Shown in pieces: positions 10,685-22,477 of a stretch of 64,000 nucleotides of DNA (position 1 is its first letter; each line of letters starts with the position of its first letter). This DNA is from Straminergon stramineum. Lineage: Eukaryota > Streptophyta > Bryopsida > Hypnales > Calliergonaceae. The stretch is taken from contig OY987265.1 in NCBI GenBank assembly GCA_963920665.1, positions 33,609,001 through 33,673,000 of the forward strand, in the 5' to 3' direction. The notes under the pieces are model-generated. The model had not been told where the DNA came from, did no database searches, and was given only the letters and a program-made list of their open reading frames with translations. Position numbers and translations under genes: made by a program.

Positions 10685-13140
10685 TATTACACTAGAATTG
10701 CTACTAAAAATGGCCAACAAAATACTAAAAGATGACTTCTCTATGGCCATCATCAATCCATCCTTGTCATTATTGGTACTTCCATGGCTCATGGGGCATC
10801 TTTTGTTGTGTCCCAATTGATATCATGTTTTGGGCGCTTCAATCAGGACTAGCAACTAGAGTTTCAATTTCTTTTATAGAATTGTACATAGAAAGTACAA
10901 AATCATTCTATGACAATTCATGTCATAAAAGTTACAAGGAGCATGTTTTACTAGACATAAGGGCAACAATAACCCATAAAGGTTTTTTTTGAATTGAACT
11001 TCAATATTTTCACATCAAATCAAGTGCATGGGATATGTCTTGCTTAAGAAAATATTTTCACCATTGGGATTTATATTTTTCAATATCATGTCAATTTTAT
11101 TAGCGATTTAAATATTTTGTTCAATTGGTACCTCCTTTATTTAGTACTTTTGAGGGATGAATTTGGAACTTTTTTTTTGTTGATTTTAATTTCATGTATT
11201 TTTTACACAAATTTTGAACATGTTTTCTAAAATAGACAAGTTATGGAACATATGCACTTTGGTCTAAGAAGATTGAAACAAAAAACTTCTCTTTTGTGAA
11301 GGGCTAGAAAAATTCGCTTTCAAAGTTTTAGCATTATAATTTGGCAACATAGGTGGCATTATAGTCAAAACACTTTTTTTCCCAAAATAATGCTTAAATC
11401 TTTAATTTTTTCAATCTTTCAAGAATTCAAAGAGACTTAAGGACTACAATCTTGTGCTTTAGAGGTTAAGCAAAAAAAAGAATACAATATAATCAATAAA
11501 TGCTTGATGTGGTAAACTTTATCATCATAATATTTTATATTGCTTTGTGTGCACTAGTACTTGGTAGCTAGGGACTAAGCCTACATCCATTAGAGTTCTT
11601 TGAAGAGATGTTTACAATTGCATCTTGGCTTACTTTATTTGAGTGATTTTTTAATTGTACTCTGACAGTTGAAGTTTTTGTTTTTCAAAGGAACATATAT
11701 TGTACTAATAACCACCACCTTCTTGTAATGGCACTTATGGCTTCATCATTCTAGACCCATGAAACCCTCTTTTATTTTATCACTTAGCATTGTCCTTTTA
11801 CTTCTATAGAATAAATGCCAAATTAGAAAGAGAGAAAACCAATCTTGATTATTTTGGAATCATTGCATTGTACATTCCAAGTCTATTTGTTAAAAATCCT
11901 GCAACAATGCCAAATAGATAGAGAAAGAGAGAGGATATCTACATAAATTTGTAATTAATCTCGATCAGAGGGAACAAGAGTATCAAATTTTTGAAAAATT
12001 GATTTGAATTTGATCCTTACAACTAGAAATATGTCTCACTAAAAAATACATTGAAGGTTTTAGTTGCTTTGTATAATACTTGAAAAGATATACAAAAGAA
12101 GATGTGTTCCACATGCATCTATTACAATCTATTGTGTCAATTAGTCGAAGGTCTATTTGAATAGAAATACAACTAGGTAAGCTAAAACAAATAAATGCAA
12201 TGTTTATTGTACTTCATGTTTTAGACTTTTGCTTACTTCAATTCACAAAATGCTAATGTTAGTTATCATGAACAATGTGCAATTCTAATTCAATTATTTG
12301 TCATGTGATATGTTAATAGATTTAACTACCTATAGATCAATTTCTTGTTATATAATGACATTGCACATATTTCTACTGGCATAATCTTGTTAAAAGATAA
12401 TTTGAGAATTTTTTAATCTAATATGAAAAGTATGCAAAGAAGAACAAATAGGTCCCTCACACTTACGTGATTAAAAATTTATGGCCAATGTTTATCAATC
12501 AATTATTATGTAATACAATGACTCTAAAAACTAAATGAAAATTCCCCTAAATGGGGTTGTGGTTTTTGAAATTCAAATTTGGCATACTTGATTGAGATTG
12601 CTTGATGTCAAGAATACATGAAAAAATTACTAATTATATTTTACATGATACAAAATTCTTTGAATGATACAATAGGTAATTTTTAAAGAAATTGTATTCT
12701 ACTAGACACTTAAAAAGATTTGTAAAGTAGAAATAACAAAAATGTCCTCAACATATTCTTCATTCATGATGATCTTCTAGCACACATTATAATTATATAA
12801 TTATTGGCCCTCAATTATTTAGAGTGGAGACTTTTCAACAATGGAAGCTATATTGATAGAAGTATGAATTGGACCTTATCTTAATAACTAGCCCACCACA
12901 AAGCTTTTATTAACTCTTAAACCTAAACACTCAAGCATCCATAGGATAGATGATCAATATTGTGAAAATGCACTTCACAATATTAATATTCAATGAAGAA
13001 TCTTCAAGAAACATTAGAAATATTTGTGTCAATGGAAAGAAGAAAGAATGCTCTACATGAATCAAAGATATGTAAATTAACTTTCAAATGACTTTTTGAT
13101 TATAGCCAATCGACACATTCAAAAATTTCAGCCCATTCAA
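10685..13140. other. A+T-rich intergenic DNA, no genes seen
   Basis: No frame of note. The 86-codon frame at 10732-10992 has no family motif. No tandem repeats or clear element ends were noticed. Confidence 0.4.
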
Positions 13141-13164
13141 TTTTTGAATTGTTGTACACTAAAC

Positions 13165-13395
13165 TTCACAGTCGATTTTTAAGTACACCTATTATTAGCA
13201 CTTTGAAAATGTTAATGGATCATTTTGGAGTCCAAAATATGTGTACTAAGAGAAATAAAAATTCCCCTTGTAACTAACTATCAACAAGTTTCACCAAAAA
13301 ATTTAACAATTCAATAATAGGAACCATGCTCAAACCCTTATCATGACAACATTTAGATGTTGTTACCTTAAGGTCAGGTGCTCTATAAGTGACCT
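13165..13395. repeat. Dispersed repeat R2, copy 1
   Basis: Aligns with 16980-17188: AAGTACACCTATTATTAGCA against GAGTACACCTATTTTTCAGC, then GCACTTTG, GTCCAAAA, ATTCCCCTTG or AATCCCCTTT, CAATAATAGGAACCATGC or ATAATAATGGGAACATTGC, and GTTACCTTA. The two copies are diverged and no ends are recognised. Downstream, 13500-13590 carries another short repeat, shared with 56285-56370 and 57815-57900 (ACTAATTCCACAAAG; ATATGAAACAACTTG). Confidence 0.4.
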
Positions 13396-13789
13396 TACTC
13401 TAAAAGCAACCTCTTACACAAAAGTACATTTTGCTCTTTCAAAGTATCTACAATGTACATTTCAAGAGGGGGTGCTTTTTGTGATCATTGCATTTCAACT
13501 TCAAAAATTTGTAACTAATTCCACAAAGGTCCAAAAAATATGAAACAACTTGGGTTAGATGCCAATTTCATTTTTCTTCCTACAAAAATCTACTAAGTTT
13601 TTCTCAAGGAATTATCTCTCCTATGCAATGAGCTCTTAAAAGATCGCTTTAAGAGTAGCCTACCTTACTTGAACATTGATTCAAAGTTTCCAACCTCTAC
13701 TTTGCTTGCAAGTGGTTAGTCTCTTTGGTTCATGTCCGGTCTTGTGGGGTTTGTGTCTAAGTCCTTTCTCCCGCTATGCCACTTGTAGC

Positions 13790-13857
13790 TAGTTGGTCTT
13801 GTACTATTTCTTTGCAATGGAATTCCATTTCGTTCGTTTCATAAAAAAAAAAAAGGA
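13790..13857 (+). repeat. LINE/SINE-like 3' tail with A run
   Basis: TTTCTTTGCAATGGAATTCC, then ATTTCGTTCGTTTCAT, ends in twelve A. The same block occurs in reverse at 3473-3526. A fixed 3' block ending in poly(A) is typical of target-primed retrotransposons. No reverse transcriptase fragment was recognised upstream. Confidence 0.35.
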
Positions 13858-14021
13858 GTTTCCAACCTCTAGGGTGAAAAAGAAGTAAAGAACCCACCCC
13901 CATAATATTGTATCGAATTTTGGGGGGATATTTTTGGAATTTCTAAAACTTTTTGTAAAGAGTAGTTTTGGCCACTACTGAATGAATCAAAAGGAGATAT
14001 TTCATTCCAATAGTCCAATGC

Positions 14022-14253
14022 TTAACCCATAAATGACGCGACAAACGTTTTTTGTCCGATGAATGACAAGGAATTCTTTTGTGTAACACAGAAGTGCAAC
14101 TATTCATCCATGGAATTAGGGATGGAGAGGGGAGATCTTCTACAGTAGTTTGACTCCCAATAAGTATTTTTTTTAAAGTAGATGATGTCACACGGTTCCG
14201 AAAGGGATGATTTTCACGGTCACCAGCCTGGCTTTCAAGGGGTAGTAAGTTAA
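14022..14253. mobile_element. TTAA-type MITE family 1
   Basis: A 232-bp copy with ends TTAACCCATAAATGACGCG and the complement of CTTTCAAGGGGTAGTAAGTTAA (seven extra bases near the tip). The interior holds the family landmarks TTTTTTGTCCGATGAATGAC, GAAGTGCAACTATTCATCC, GGGGAGATCTTCTACAGTAG and GATTTTCACGGTCACCAGCC. It is the reverse orientation of 18090-18313. The frame at 13943-14260 is a product of this repeat. Confidence 0.7.
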
Positions 14254-16630
14254 ACTTCATTTGGCATCCATCTGCGTGTCAAATAGGCAATCTTCTGTCT
14301 GTCTCTCTGGTTTGTGGACTTCCAAACTTCAGTTGTCTCCACTTTCATCAAGGTCAATGAGGTCAAGCCCCAATCCCAAGGCCTCCAAGCAAACTTAAAC
14401 TTACAATTTGCACCACAAACTGCTGCTTTGGGTCAGAAAGTCACTGCATCAGTACAGTAGTACTATTGCCGAGTGTCCTTATTATTACTTGCCACATACT
14501 CCGTCCGTCCGTCCCACTGAAAAACACTGAAAAACTCCGAATCGGACATAACATAAGCTTAGTGCATGTACGACTAAACTGCTTCGTTTATTGGTTTTGA
14601 TCATTGAGCAATGCAATGTGGAATTCAAATCACATGTGTATATTCACTCCCTCGTTTCCTTGTTGCTTGCTCAACAATCCACAATCAATGATCCAATTTT
14701 TAAAATGGAGCCTTTTTTAGTGGTAAGGTAGACAAGCCTAGTATCACCATAATTTGCAATCTGACTATGTGGAGGCCAATTCCAAGAAGGAAAAATATTT
14801 TTTTCATAGGTGTGTGATTGTCTTATGAGTCAAACTCAAGTGGAATTGTAATTTTCTGATCAAAATTGTAATTTCTATGAATTTTTGAAGTGGTTTGCCT
14901 TGAAATGACATAACCGCCTATAGACTAGAGTCATAAATATCCTAGAAACAACCTAAAACCGCCAATAGTTCATGTATCTATGAGCATTTGGAAAGTGACC
15001 AATAAATGAGTGACCCAAATCTAGAACAAATTTGACTAATTTCTAGATATATCTAGATGCTTAAATGGACGGAATTGGGGCCAAATATAAGGTGACGGAA
15101 TTAGGATGGAGACGAAATTGGGCTGGTCCACCTTATATGCACTATTTCTAATTAAGATTTTTTTTAGTACAATGGTTTTGTGATGCAATCTAGCCCATTG
15201 CATAGATATGTCTACTTTTGATGATTTGGTTTGATTGTGAGTTGTAACTTTACTATAAACACAAGATGTATTCAAGAGAACAAGTCTTTGGATGAAGAGC
15301 TAAGGATGAATGCTATGAATCAAGACATTAGAGTGATTTGTTGAGACTAAGGAACCTTTGAATCTTGACCCCTATATATACTTGAGGATCGTAAGCTTCT
15401 TTATTAATCTTGGAAGATGCTTGAGAAGCTTCTATGAGCATAGAAACCACTTGAGCTACCTCTAGCAAGGATAAAGCTTTTTGAGAAACTTCCACAATCT
15501 TTTTGCATTGGTGACAATAACCCCGAAATATTTGTATATTCCCCAAGTGTAAGTGCCTTAATTTTAGCTTTCAAAATGATCATTTTTGGCATTTATTTTA
15601 AAATAAAAAATTAATCTTGAAGAACTTTTTTTTTAATTCCATCTTGAAATTTTGAAAAAAATTAAAGAATCGAAAGAATTATTGCAATTGTAAGCTCTCT
15701 ATGTGAGAATCCAAATTATACAATTTTGTGTATATTTTATTCAAATTTTTTTAAAATGGTTTTAAAATTTTCAATTAAATAAATTCATTCTAACCTTCAT
15801 TTATGATAAAAATTTCAAATTATTTGATATAATAGTATTTCGTTTTATACTTTAAAGAATCACAATATTTTGATTTTCACATCAAAATTTTTGAAATTTT
15901 TAAGTATCAATAGAAATTTCAAAATTACATGCATCAATCATATAAAATGATAAAATTTAATTGATAGTGACATTAGCAAAGGTGTTTTTGGTATAAAATA
16001 CAAAAATAATTAATTGATAAATCTTCATACCAATCTCCATCCTTATTTCTACCTTTTGAAAATAATTCAAATTAAGAAGATTGTTCTTACAATAGTCACT
16101 AATTTTTTTTTCAATTTTTGCTACAAAAATTAGAACAATGAAAAGTTTTCACAAAACAAATTGGATTTTTTTTAATTGTAGTAGACAATCCATAATATCA
16201 TGCATTAAAAATATAATATCACTACTTTCATACAATTTAAAAGGCTAAATTTAGCATAGATATCATGATTCACTACTTCACAATGATTTTGGTCCTTTCA
16301 ACATTTACCAATGAAGGATATGGGGTCAATTTTGAATTCTTGAAAAGGAACTCCCTACGATGAACAAAATCGTTTGATATGACTCCTTAGCCAACCCTAA
16401 TCCTTGAATTATTTGTTGTGAAGTCCTTCGTAAATATGACCTCTTGTTTATGAAGAATACTTGTGTTTCCTTTATATATGACAAAGGAAACACAAATGTT
16501 CTTTAGAAATAGAGGGAGTATCTAGCAAAGTACAATACCCTTCACCAACATGGGAGGACCATTGCTTGAGTATACAATGTTAAGGTAGAGGTACCTAAAA
16601 TAAACAACAACAATTTTGTCATAATTTTAT
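14254..16630. other. Intergenic DNA without recognised genes
   Basis: Contains a CCGTCCGTCCGTCC microsatellite near 14505 and very A+T-rich sequence from 15590 to 16250. The - strand frames at 15036-15592 lack motifs. Nothing else is supported. Confidence 0.4.
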
Positions 16631-16639
16631 AAGGTGCCC

Positions 16640-17275
16640 CACAATAAACAATAATTAGTTGTATTGTTCATTAAAAAATATTCTCTCTTTAGTTACACCT
16701 TCTCATCCATGAATCTCTCTTCCTTCTTTGATCAAGGAGAAATTCCAAAGCTAACCGTTCTAGGTGAGTCTCTGAGACCGGGACATATCCCAATGAAAAG
16801 TCTACATTCACACATAATAAAATATTCATTCTTGAGAAGAAAAAAGAAATCTTGTTTGTTTGTTTGTTTGGCATTCTTCCTCCTCCTCAATGTAACTACA
16901 TTTACAATTGCACGCTTCTTAAAAACCCCACACTATAGATTCTTGTCTAAAATATACTCCCACCATTCATAAAAAAAACTATTATTACTTTTGAGTACAC
17001 CTATTTTTCAGCACTTTGGAAATTTATAGTATATTCCTGCAGTGTCCAAAAAATGCATTCTGAGAGAATCTGAAATCCCCTTTTCACTACCTACAAAAAC
17101 ATTTCCAATATAATAATGGGAACATTGCCTAATAATGCTGGATTGCTTATTTGTGCCATTTTAGGTGCAGTTACCTTATTATTGCAGCACACGTGGAGCT
17201 CCATTTCTCAGCGACTTCCCCATATCCTCCACGCTGAAATCCGCTTACAAGTTATCCGTTCAAGGTCCCTCTGCC
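16640..17275 (+). pseudogene. Duplicated block A, exon-like fragments of an unknown gene
   Basis: The block is diverged from but colinear with 20590-20930, apart from a repeat R2 insertion at about 16980-17188. Two parts look exonic. One is 16709-16763, an ATG followed by 18 codons (MNLSSFFDQGEIPKLTVL) ending CTAG|GTGAGT, a good splice donor. The other is 17190-17266, GGAGCTCCATTTCTC to GTTCAAG|GT, where one frame reads APFLSDFPISSTLKSAYKLS. I do not recognise the protein. In the second copy the ATG is lost and the frame is broken, but both donor-like sites are kept. This may be a relic of a duplicated gene or promoter. Function is not assigned. Confidence 0.3.
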
Positions 17276-17530
17276 TTCGGCAGATCCGTGCATCATCTCG
17301 CGTCTCGCGGACGGGATCTTCTTCTGCGGCGATTCCTTCCTTCCTTTTGCTTCCTTCCTTTTCCTGCTCACCGGTCCATTCGGAGGCGTCCACTGGCTCC
17401 TGCCTCACTGGAAGGGAATCCGTGCACCCAGTGGGGAAGAAGCGGCAATGATAAGCATATACTGCTTACTGGCCGATGAAGCCGGTTGGCAAACAACTGC
17501 CTGTGATGACTGACTGGAAGAAGAAGTGAA
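17150..17530. other. G+C-rich island
   Basis: A sharp rise in G+C within A+T-rich DNA, with long overlapping frames on both strands (17116-17451 and 17165-17479 on +, 17208-17408 on -). None shows a known domain. The island continues from the exon-like end of duplicated block A, so it may be the rest of the same relic. Confidence 0.3.
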
Positions 17531-17585
17531 GTCAAGAACCACTCACTGAATCAAACTCTCCGTCCGTCCATCTGTCAACAAAGCT

Positions 17586-17612
17586 GAAATTCAATTCAAT
17601 TCAATTCAATTC
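17586..17612. repeat. AATTC pentanucleotide microsatellite
   Basis: About five units of a 5-bp repeat (ATTCA). Short and perfect. Confidence 0.7.
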
Positions 17613-17941
17613 GGACGATTGCTTCCACTTTCAACAACCATTCGGGGAACTCCTCCCAACCAGCTCCTCCCGACTCCCAACAGTTTGAATGATGAGACGA
17701 ACTCGTTTATTAACGTATTCCGCACGACTGGAAAAGTCAACGCATTCCGAAGTAAGGTAAGATTGATCGAGGAAACGTCTACTCCTGGCTACCTTGGTGC
17801 CCATCAAATTGGCATTGAATATATATTGGATTGTATTATTGTATTTGGAGGAGCTCCAACGAATGGATTCTGTCTTCTTCGATTTGGAAACAAATGGAAG
17901 TGATTTCATTGCGAAAAAGAGTATGTAAATGGATTCAGTCT

Positions 17942-18089
17942 TTAAAACCCCTATATGACGCGGTGGATGTTTTTTGTCTGATGATTGAAAAGGAATTCTC
18001 CTCTGTAGGTCAGAAGTGCAACTATTCATCCTCGGTATTAGGGTTAGAAAAGGGGAGATCTTCTATAGTAGTTTGACTCCCAATGAGGA
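17942..18089. repeat. TTAA-type MITE family 1, half copy in inverted pair
   Basis: Begins TTTAAAACCCCTATATGACGCGG and follows the family to GTTTGACTCCCAATGAG, about the first two thirds of a copy. It then runs directly into the opposite-facing complete element 18090-18313. The two make inverted arms of ~145 bp. Confidence 0.65.
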
Positions 18090-18313
18090 TTAACCCTTGA
18101 ACATGGGACTGGTGACCGTGGAAATCAGCCATTTTGGAATCGTGTGACATCATCTACTTTAAAAAAATACTCATTGGGAGTCAAACTACTGTAGAAGATC
18201 TCCCCTTTTCCACCCCTAATACCGAGGATGAGTAGTTGCACTTCTGTCCTACAGGGGAGAATTCCTTGTCATTCATCGGAATAAAAACGTCCACCACGTC
18301 GTTGAGGGGTTAA
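18090..18313. mobile_element. TTAA-type MITE family 1, complete 224-bp copy
   Basis: The cleanest family-1 copy. The left end is TTAACCCTTGAACATGGG and the right end is CACGTCGTTGAGGGGTTAA. Interior landmarks are GTGACCGTGGAAATCAGCC, ACTCATTGGGAGTCAAACTA, GAAGATCTCCCCTTTTCC and GAGAATTCCTTGTCATTCATC. Only short terminal inverted repeats are present, and TTAA lies at both tips. There is no coding potential, so it is non-autonomous. Confidence 0.75.
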
Positions 18314-18600
18314 TTCATGAACTCACTGACTGGCTTCATGGAACTGACAGACAAACACACGGACCCCTCCTCATCCACTTGACAGATATAGAAACGGAAA
18401 CCTTTTGAATAAATGGGAGGGGCAGGTACAGTATATTATCAGTTGCTTACCATTCCCTCAAATAAGAAGAAAAAACAAAAAAACACGTGGAATGCTGTGG
18501 TTGGTCTGCATGGGGATTTTCCATGAACTTGTCAAAGAAGTTGTACTCGCTCAAACACCGAGGGAGGTAAGGCAAGATTACAAACCTACAATGCATCCAA

Positions 18601-19206
18601 TTAACCCCTAGATGCCCAAGGCCATTTTTGAAGCTTTTCAGAATTTGCTCTGAATTGAACAAAAATCCATCATTTTGATAAGTTGTATCAGTTTTCTTTT
18701 AATTTGTAACCGTACAAATTCAAAATAGACATGTTAGAGATCACATAGGAAAAGAAAACACAATAATATCACTTATGAATTGAAAGATTATAATGTTTGA
18801 TCATAAGGGGGGTAAAATTGCAAAAGTGATTGGAAGTCTTTCAATCCTCTTTTCACATGTAAAATCTAATCAATTTATGGCTTCTCAAAATCTATTCTAC
18901 AAATTTTTTCAATGAATTTAGAATGTGATTTTTTCTCCGAGAACTAGTGTATTTGAGGCTCATTTCCAAGAGTCCCTAACACTACAAAAAGTCAAGATTG
19001 CAATGGAAACCCTTGCACAAAATCTTGAATAGAAAAATCATAATCAATCATTTATCAAAATCAGATTTTTGATGCTAAGACTAGACTTCAAAAAGAATTT
19101 TTTTCAAAAATATAAGTTCCAAAAAAATAGCAACTTGGTTGGGTTATATCTAACTTTAAAGTATTGTTAACACCAAAATTTGGTGCCTTGGGCATTTACA
19201 GCTTAA
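18601..19206. mobile_element. TTAA-type element family 2 (606 bp)
   Basis: Ends TTAACCCCTAGATGCCCAAGG and the complement of CCTTGGGCATTTACAGCTTAA. The interior, read in reverse, is the same family as 51834-52296: AATGCCCAAGGCACCA, ACTTTAAAGTTA, then further in TTGCAATCTTGAC and GAGCCTCAAATACACTAG. The TTAA is intact at both tips. No frame. Confidence 0.7.
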
Positions 19207-19235
19207 GTAATTGGGTATTATCCGTGGAAGGATGC

Positions 19236-19447
19236 CACGGCTTCTAAGTATCCGATGGATGACAAAGAATCATCCCAACAAAGATAGAAGTGCAATTGTT
19301 CATCATTGGAATTTTGCATGAAATTGAAAGGTCTTGTACAATAGTTTGACCTCCAATGAGTATTGTTGAGTTTCTCTTTGCAAATGATTCACGCAATACT
19401 AGAAAAGTTGATTTCCACAGTGATGAAGCTCGTCCTTCTAGGGTTAA
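19236..19447. repeat. TTAA-type MITE family 1, old copy
   Basis: Starts near CTAAGTATCCGATGGATGAC and ends CGTCCTTCTAGGGTTAA. In between it carries GAAGTGCAATTGTTCATCA, GTTTGACCTCCAATGAG and GATTTCCACAGTGATGAAG. The left TTAACCC has decayed. Confidence 0.55.
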
Positions 19448-20585
19448 ATTGCCTATTCTTTTCTTGTTGAATGTTGTTCAAAGTCCAAAGAGGATTCTAA
19501 ATTTTCTTTTCATGTAATTTTTAGAATACCATATGAATAAACTATGCCCATGGGAATTTCCAAAAAAACTTCAAGATATTCTAGAACTGAAACTAAATAT
19601 CACTCCCATTTTATTCAAAATTTCATGGTTATTTCAAAGCTCAATAAAGAAAATTGAAATTCTTATTATTTATAGAAGACATATAAATCATTTCTATAAA
19701 ATAAAAAATAATTATTTACATTCTCATATAGTTACAAAGTAGAATATACAAAGCAAAAATACTTGTTAGTTTTTGGTAGGCCTTTATCACCTCCACAAAA
19801 AAAACAATAATCTATAGCTTATCATCAATGTACATATTCATATTTGAAATTCATAATTGGAATGAAAGGCTCACAATTAGTTGTGAGAAGTAGAGAATTA
19901 CAAACTTAACCTTCAAACAAAGGGTTGGTCACCGTGGAAATCAACTTTTGGGGTACAATATCAATCATCTACTTGAAAAAATCTAAAAGAATACATTAGA
20001 GGTCAATCTATACACAAAACCTCCCATTACAAAAAAAATGGGGCCTTGTTTGGGTTGCCTCTCTTTAAAAAACTAAATTTAGTAGTGAATAGAGTTGGGC
20101 AAATTTTTCATTTTTTATATTGCAAAAAAATAAGAATTAAGAAAAATCTAGTCTTATATAAACGATGGTCTACTAGGATGGACTTCCATTTTTTATTTTA
20201 TTTTATATAAAGTTACTTTTTATTCAACAATTTTTTATTGTTGGTGCAAATCTTATGTCCTTGTCAATTCCCATTCTTCCCCTAACACCTTTTTGGCACA
20301 TAATTTCAAAGATGAACCTACACACTTTTGATTTAAATAGAAAAATTATCTATCATTTGTTGACCACTTTTTTTAGTGTCCATGTCCTTACACCACTAAC
20401 TACTACAAAAATAGGAGGCATAATCATTGCTTTTCGAAAATGGGGGGAAATTTTTTATACTTATCCTTGGTTTGGGCAATGAAGGTGTCTCTTCTCTGTA
20501 GCCTAAAAAAATTAGGCTCCAAGAAAACAAGCAACTACACTACAATATAGATACCTATAACACACCCCACCCCACCCATGATGGC
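19448..20585. other. Intergenic DNA with one MITE fragment
   Basis: At 19902-20020 a truncated family-1 copy is recognisable (TTAACCTTCAAACAAAGGG; GTCACCGTGGAAATCAAC; ATTAGAGGTCAATCT). The rest holds no supported feature. Confidence 0.45.
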
Positions 20586-20589
20586 TTTA

Positions 20590-20935
20590 TAGGGTGACCT
20601 ATAGTTGACAACAGTTGGATGTATTGTTCATTGAAAAAGATTCTCGATTTTCCACCCTCTCATCCACTTTGATCTCTCTTCCCTCCTTGACGAGCAAGAA
20701 GTTCCAAAGCTATCCCTTATAGGTAAGTGTATCACACTAGGATGGGCCCAAATGACAAAATCTATAATTATATTGAATAAAATATTCATTCTTGAGAAGA
20801 TTTTTTTTCCTTCTTTTCTTTTCTGCATTCTTCGTCATCCTTAGTATTTCCACATACACGTTGAGCTCCATTTCTCAACAAATTCCCCCTATCCTGTAGG
20901 TTGAAATGCTTAAGTTATCTGTTCAAGGTACCTCT
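20590..20935 (+). pseudogene. Duplicated block B, decayed copy of block A
   Basis: Colinear with 16640-17275 without the R2 insertion: TGTATTGTTCATT, CATCCACTTTGATCTCTC, AGTTCCAAAGCTATCCCTTATAG|GTAAGT, AAAATATTCATTCTTGAGAAGA, GAGCTCCATTTCTCAACA, AAGTTATCTGTTCAAG|GTACC. The ATG of the first exon-like segment is changed and stops interrupt the frame, so any coding function is lost here. The retained donor-like GT sites argue that both blocks descend from spliced sequence. Confidence 0.3.
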
Positions 20936-21143
20936 CTACCTTCCCCTAAACTCCATCCCATCATTTCCCGTACTACCATTTTTCATGGCCCGCAATTCAA
21001 GTAATATCCTACTCAAACTTTCTCTCGGAGTTCGGTTCAGTTATTAGCTCTTGGATTCCAAAGACTCCTCCTCCTCAAGTCTCCTTCGGCCTTCGGTCTA
21101 AGCTTACACTCTATATTATGGAGTCAGCAAAGCTAAGCTAACT

Positions 21144-21395
21144 TCAGCTACTGGTTGTGTGTACTTGTGCGCTCCAGTCCCGAACAAAGCGCGAGGCCCG
21201 GCTCTCGAAGCGGGCGTTCGCCGTGGCAGCGCGCTTCCCAAGGCGATAGTAGGCCACCTGCCACAAGTCCAGAAGGGGGAGAGGAGGCCGGCGATCGAGG
21301 GAGATGGGGACAATATGGAGCAGCAGGCCCCCCGAGGCCATGTGTTTCGTGTGGAAGTAGTTCCAGCAGGTGCAGCAGAGGGCATGCAAAGCCAA
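21144..21395 (-). CDS. Protein-like fragment in G+C-rich island, unrecognised
   Basis: An 83-codon open frame with protein-like composition: a Cys/Trp/His stretch (CCTCWNYFHTKHMASGG), a hydrophobic segment (LLLHIVPISL), then PPLPLLDLWQVAYYRLG and an Arg/Ala-rich tail (residues about 55-75) ending in TGA. The first codon is TTG; the first ATG is at the Met of KHMASGG, about residue 19. It has strong third-position G+C, unlike its surroundings and like the TZF gene. No family is recognised. It could be one exon of an otherwise lost gene, or a fragment carried by a transposon. The overlapping + strand frames (21155-21514) look less protein-like. Confidence 0.3.
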   Translation of the reverse strand: MALHALCCTCWNYFHTKHMASGGLLLHIVPISLDRRPPLPLLDLWQVAYYRLGKRAATANARFESRASRFVRDWSAQVHTTSS

Positions 21396-22247
21396 AACCC
21401 TACGTTAAGTTATGTGGGATCTTTGGGTGGGTAGAGCTGACGACCAAGTTCACGGACTCACCGGGAGTCACTCAAACTTTTCTTCACTTCACTCGGAAAG
21501 TCAGTGATTCCTAAAACTGGCTAAAAGTTATGTTAGCTGAGTTTCTACCCAAAAAATTCTTGCAGGACTACTGTAGTACATTGTAGAAAAGGGCCTTTAA
21601 AGGAGATCACCCATTTCCGATCACTCTCCCATTTTTGTAGTATAGGCTCCTCCGTTTCCGATCAGGTGAATTGTAGGTGATAGCTCATGCATCGCAAGAC
21701 CCGGGGGACAACAAAAATGTCCAGGAGGTGTACATTGGAAGCTTATACGATCACGTCGTGTACATTGGAAACCTTAGATCGATTTTGGAACCATCCTATG
21801 GTTGGAAATAGGTTTGCCTACATAATGAGAATGGGACAAATAGAATCTTCACGAAAAAATTTCGTGATAATTTTGCTTTTAAGGAGAAAAATTTAGAAAA
21901 TTGTGAAATCCTTTTGAAATCTATTTCTCTACATAAGGAAATTTTTTCCTGAACTTTTCCATGCCGTAGATAGGCTGAATTGATTAAGTGATTGGAAATG
22001 GGTGATCATCATGATAACCCCTAAACAATGTCTGGGAAGAACCGGTGGCTAGTTCAAAGTTAGCTAGTGGAATTGGTAAAAAAATCAGTTGCAATTTGAA
22101 AACATCGTCTAAAAATCGGTGGAAAATAACAAAAAAATCAATTTTGAGTGGGAAATAGAGAAAATAACCAAACTCTATACTTGAAAAATTGGTTCAATTT
22201 GAGAATTGTAGGAAAATAGCCGGTAAAACTCAAAAAACTTCCTAAAC

Positions 22248-22477
22248 GCTGCCCCTAAATGACAAGGTAGACATTTTTTGTCCAATGAATGACAAGGAAT
22301 TCTTCTCTATAGGATAGAAGTGCAACTATTCATCGTTGGAATTAGGGGTGGAATGGGAAGATCTTCTATAGTAGTTTGACTCCCAATGAATATTTTTGAT
22401 TTTTTTAAAGTAAATGATATCACACACTTCCAAAATGGTTGATTTCCACGGTCACCATCCTAGCGTTCAAAGGTTAA
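22248..22477. mobile_element. TTAA-type MITE family 1
   Basis: A ~230-bp copy oriented like 14022-14253: CCCCTAAATGACAAGG at the left (terminal TTAA mutated), then TTTTTTGTCCAATGAATGAC, AGAAGTGCAACTATTCATC, GATCTTCTATAGTAGTTTGA and GATTTCCACGGTCACCATCC, ending GCGTTCAAAGGTTAA. Confidence 0.65.

Noticed and set aside
17619..18076. Overlapping frames on both strands
   Set aside because: They run through the family-1 MITE pair; the similarity to 13943-14260 is repeat-derived.
22014..22250. Possible further TTAA element from ATAACCCCTAAACAATG
   Set aside because: The opposite end is not an inverted match and lacks TTAA; probably chance similarity.
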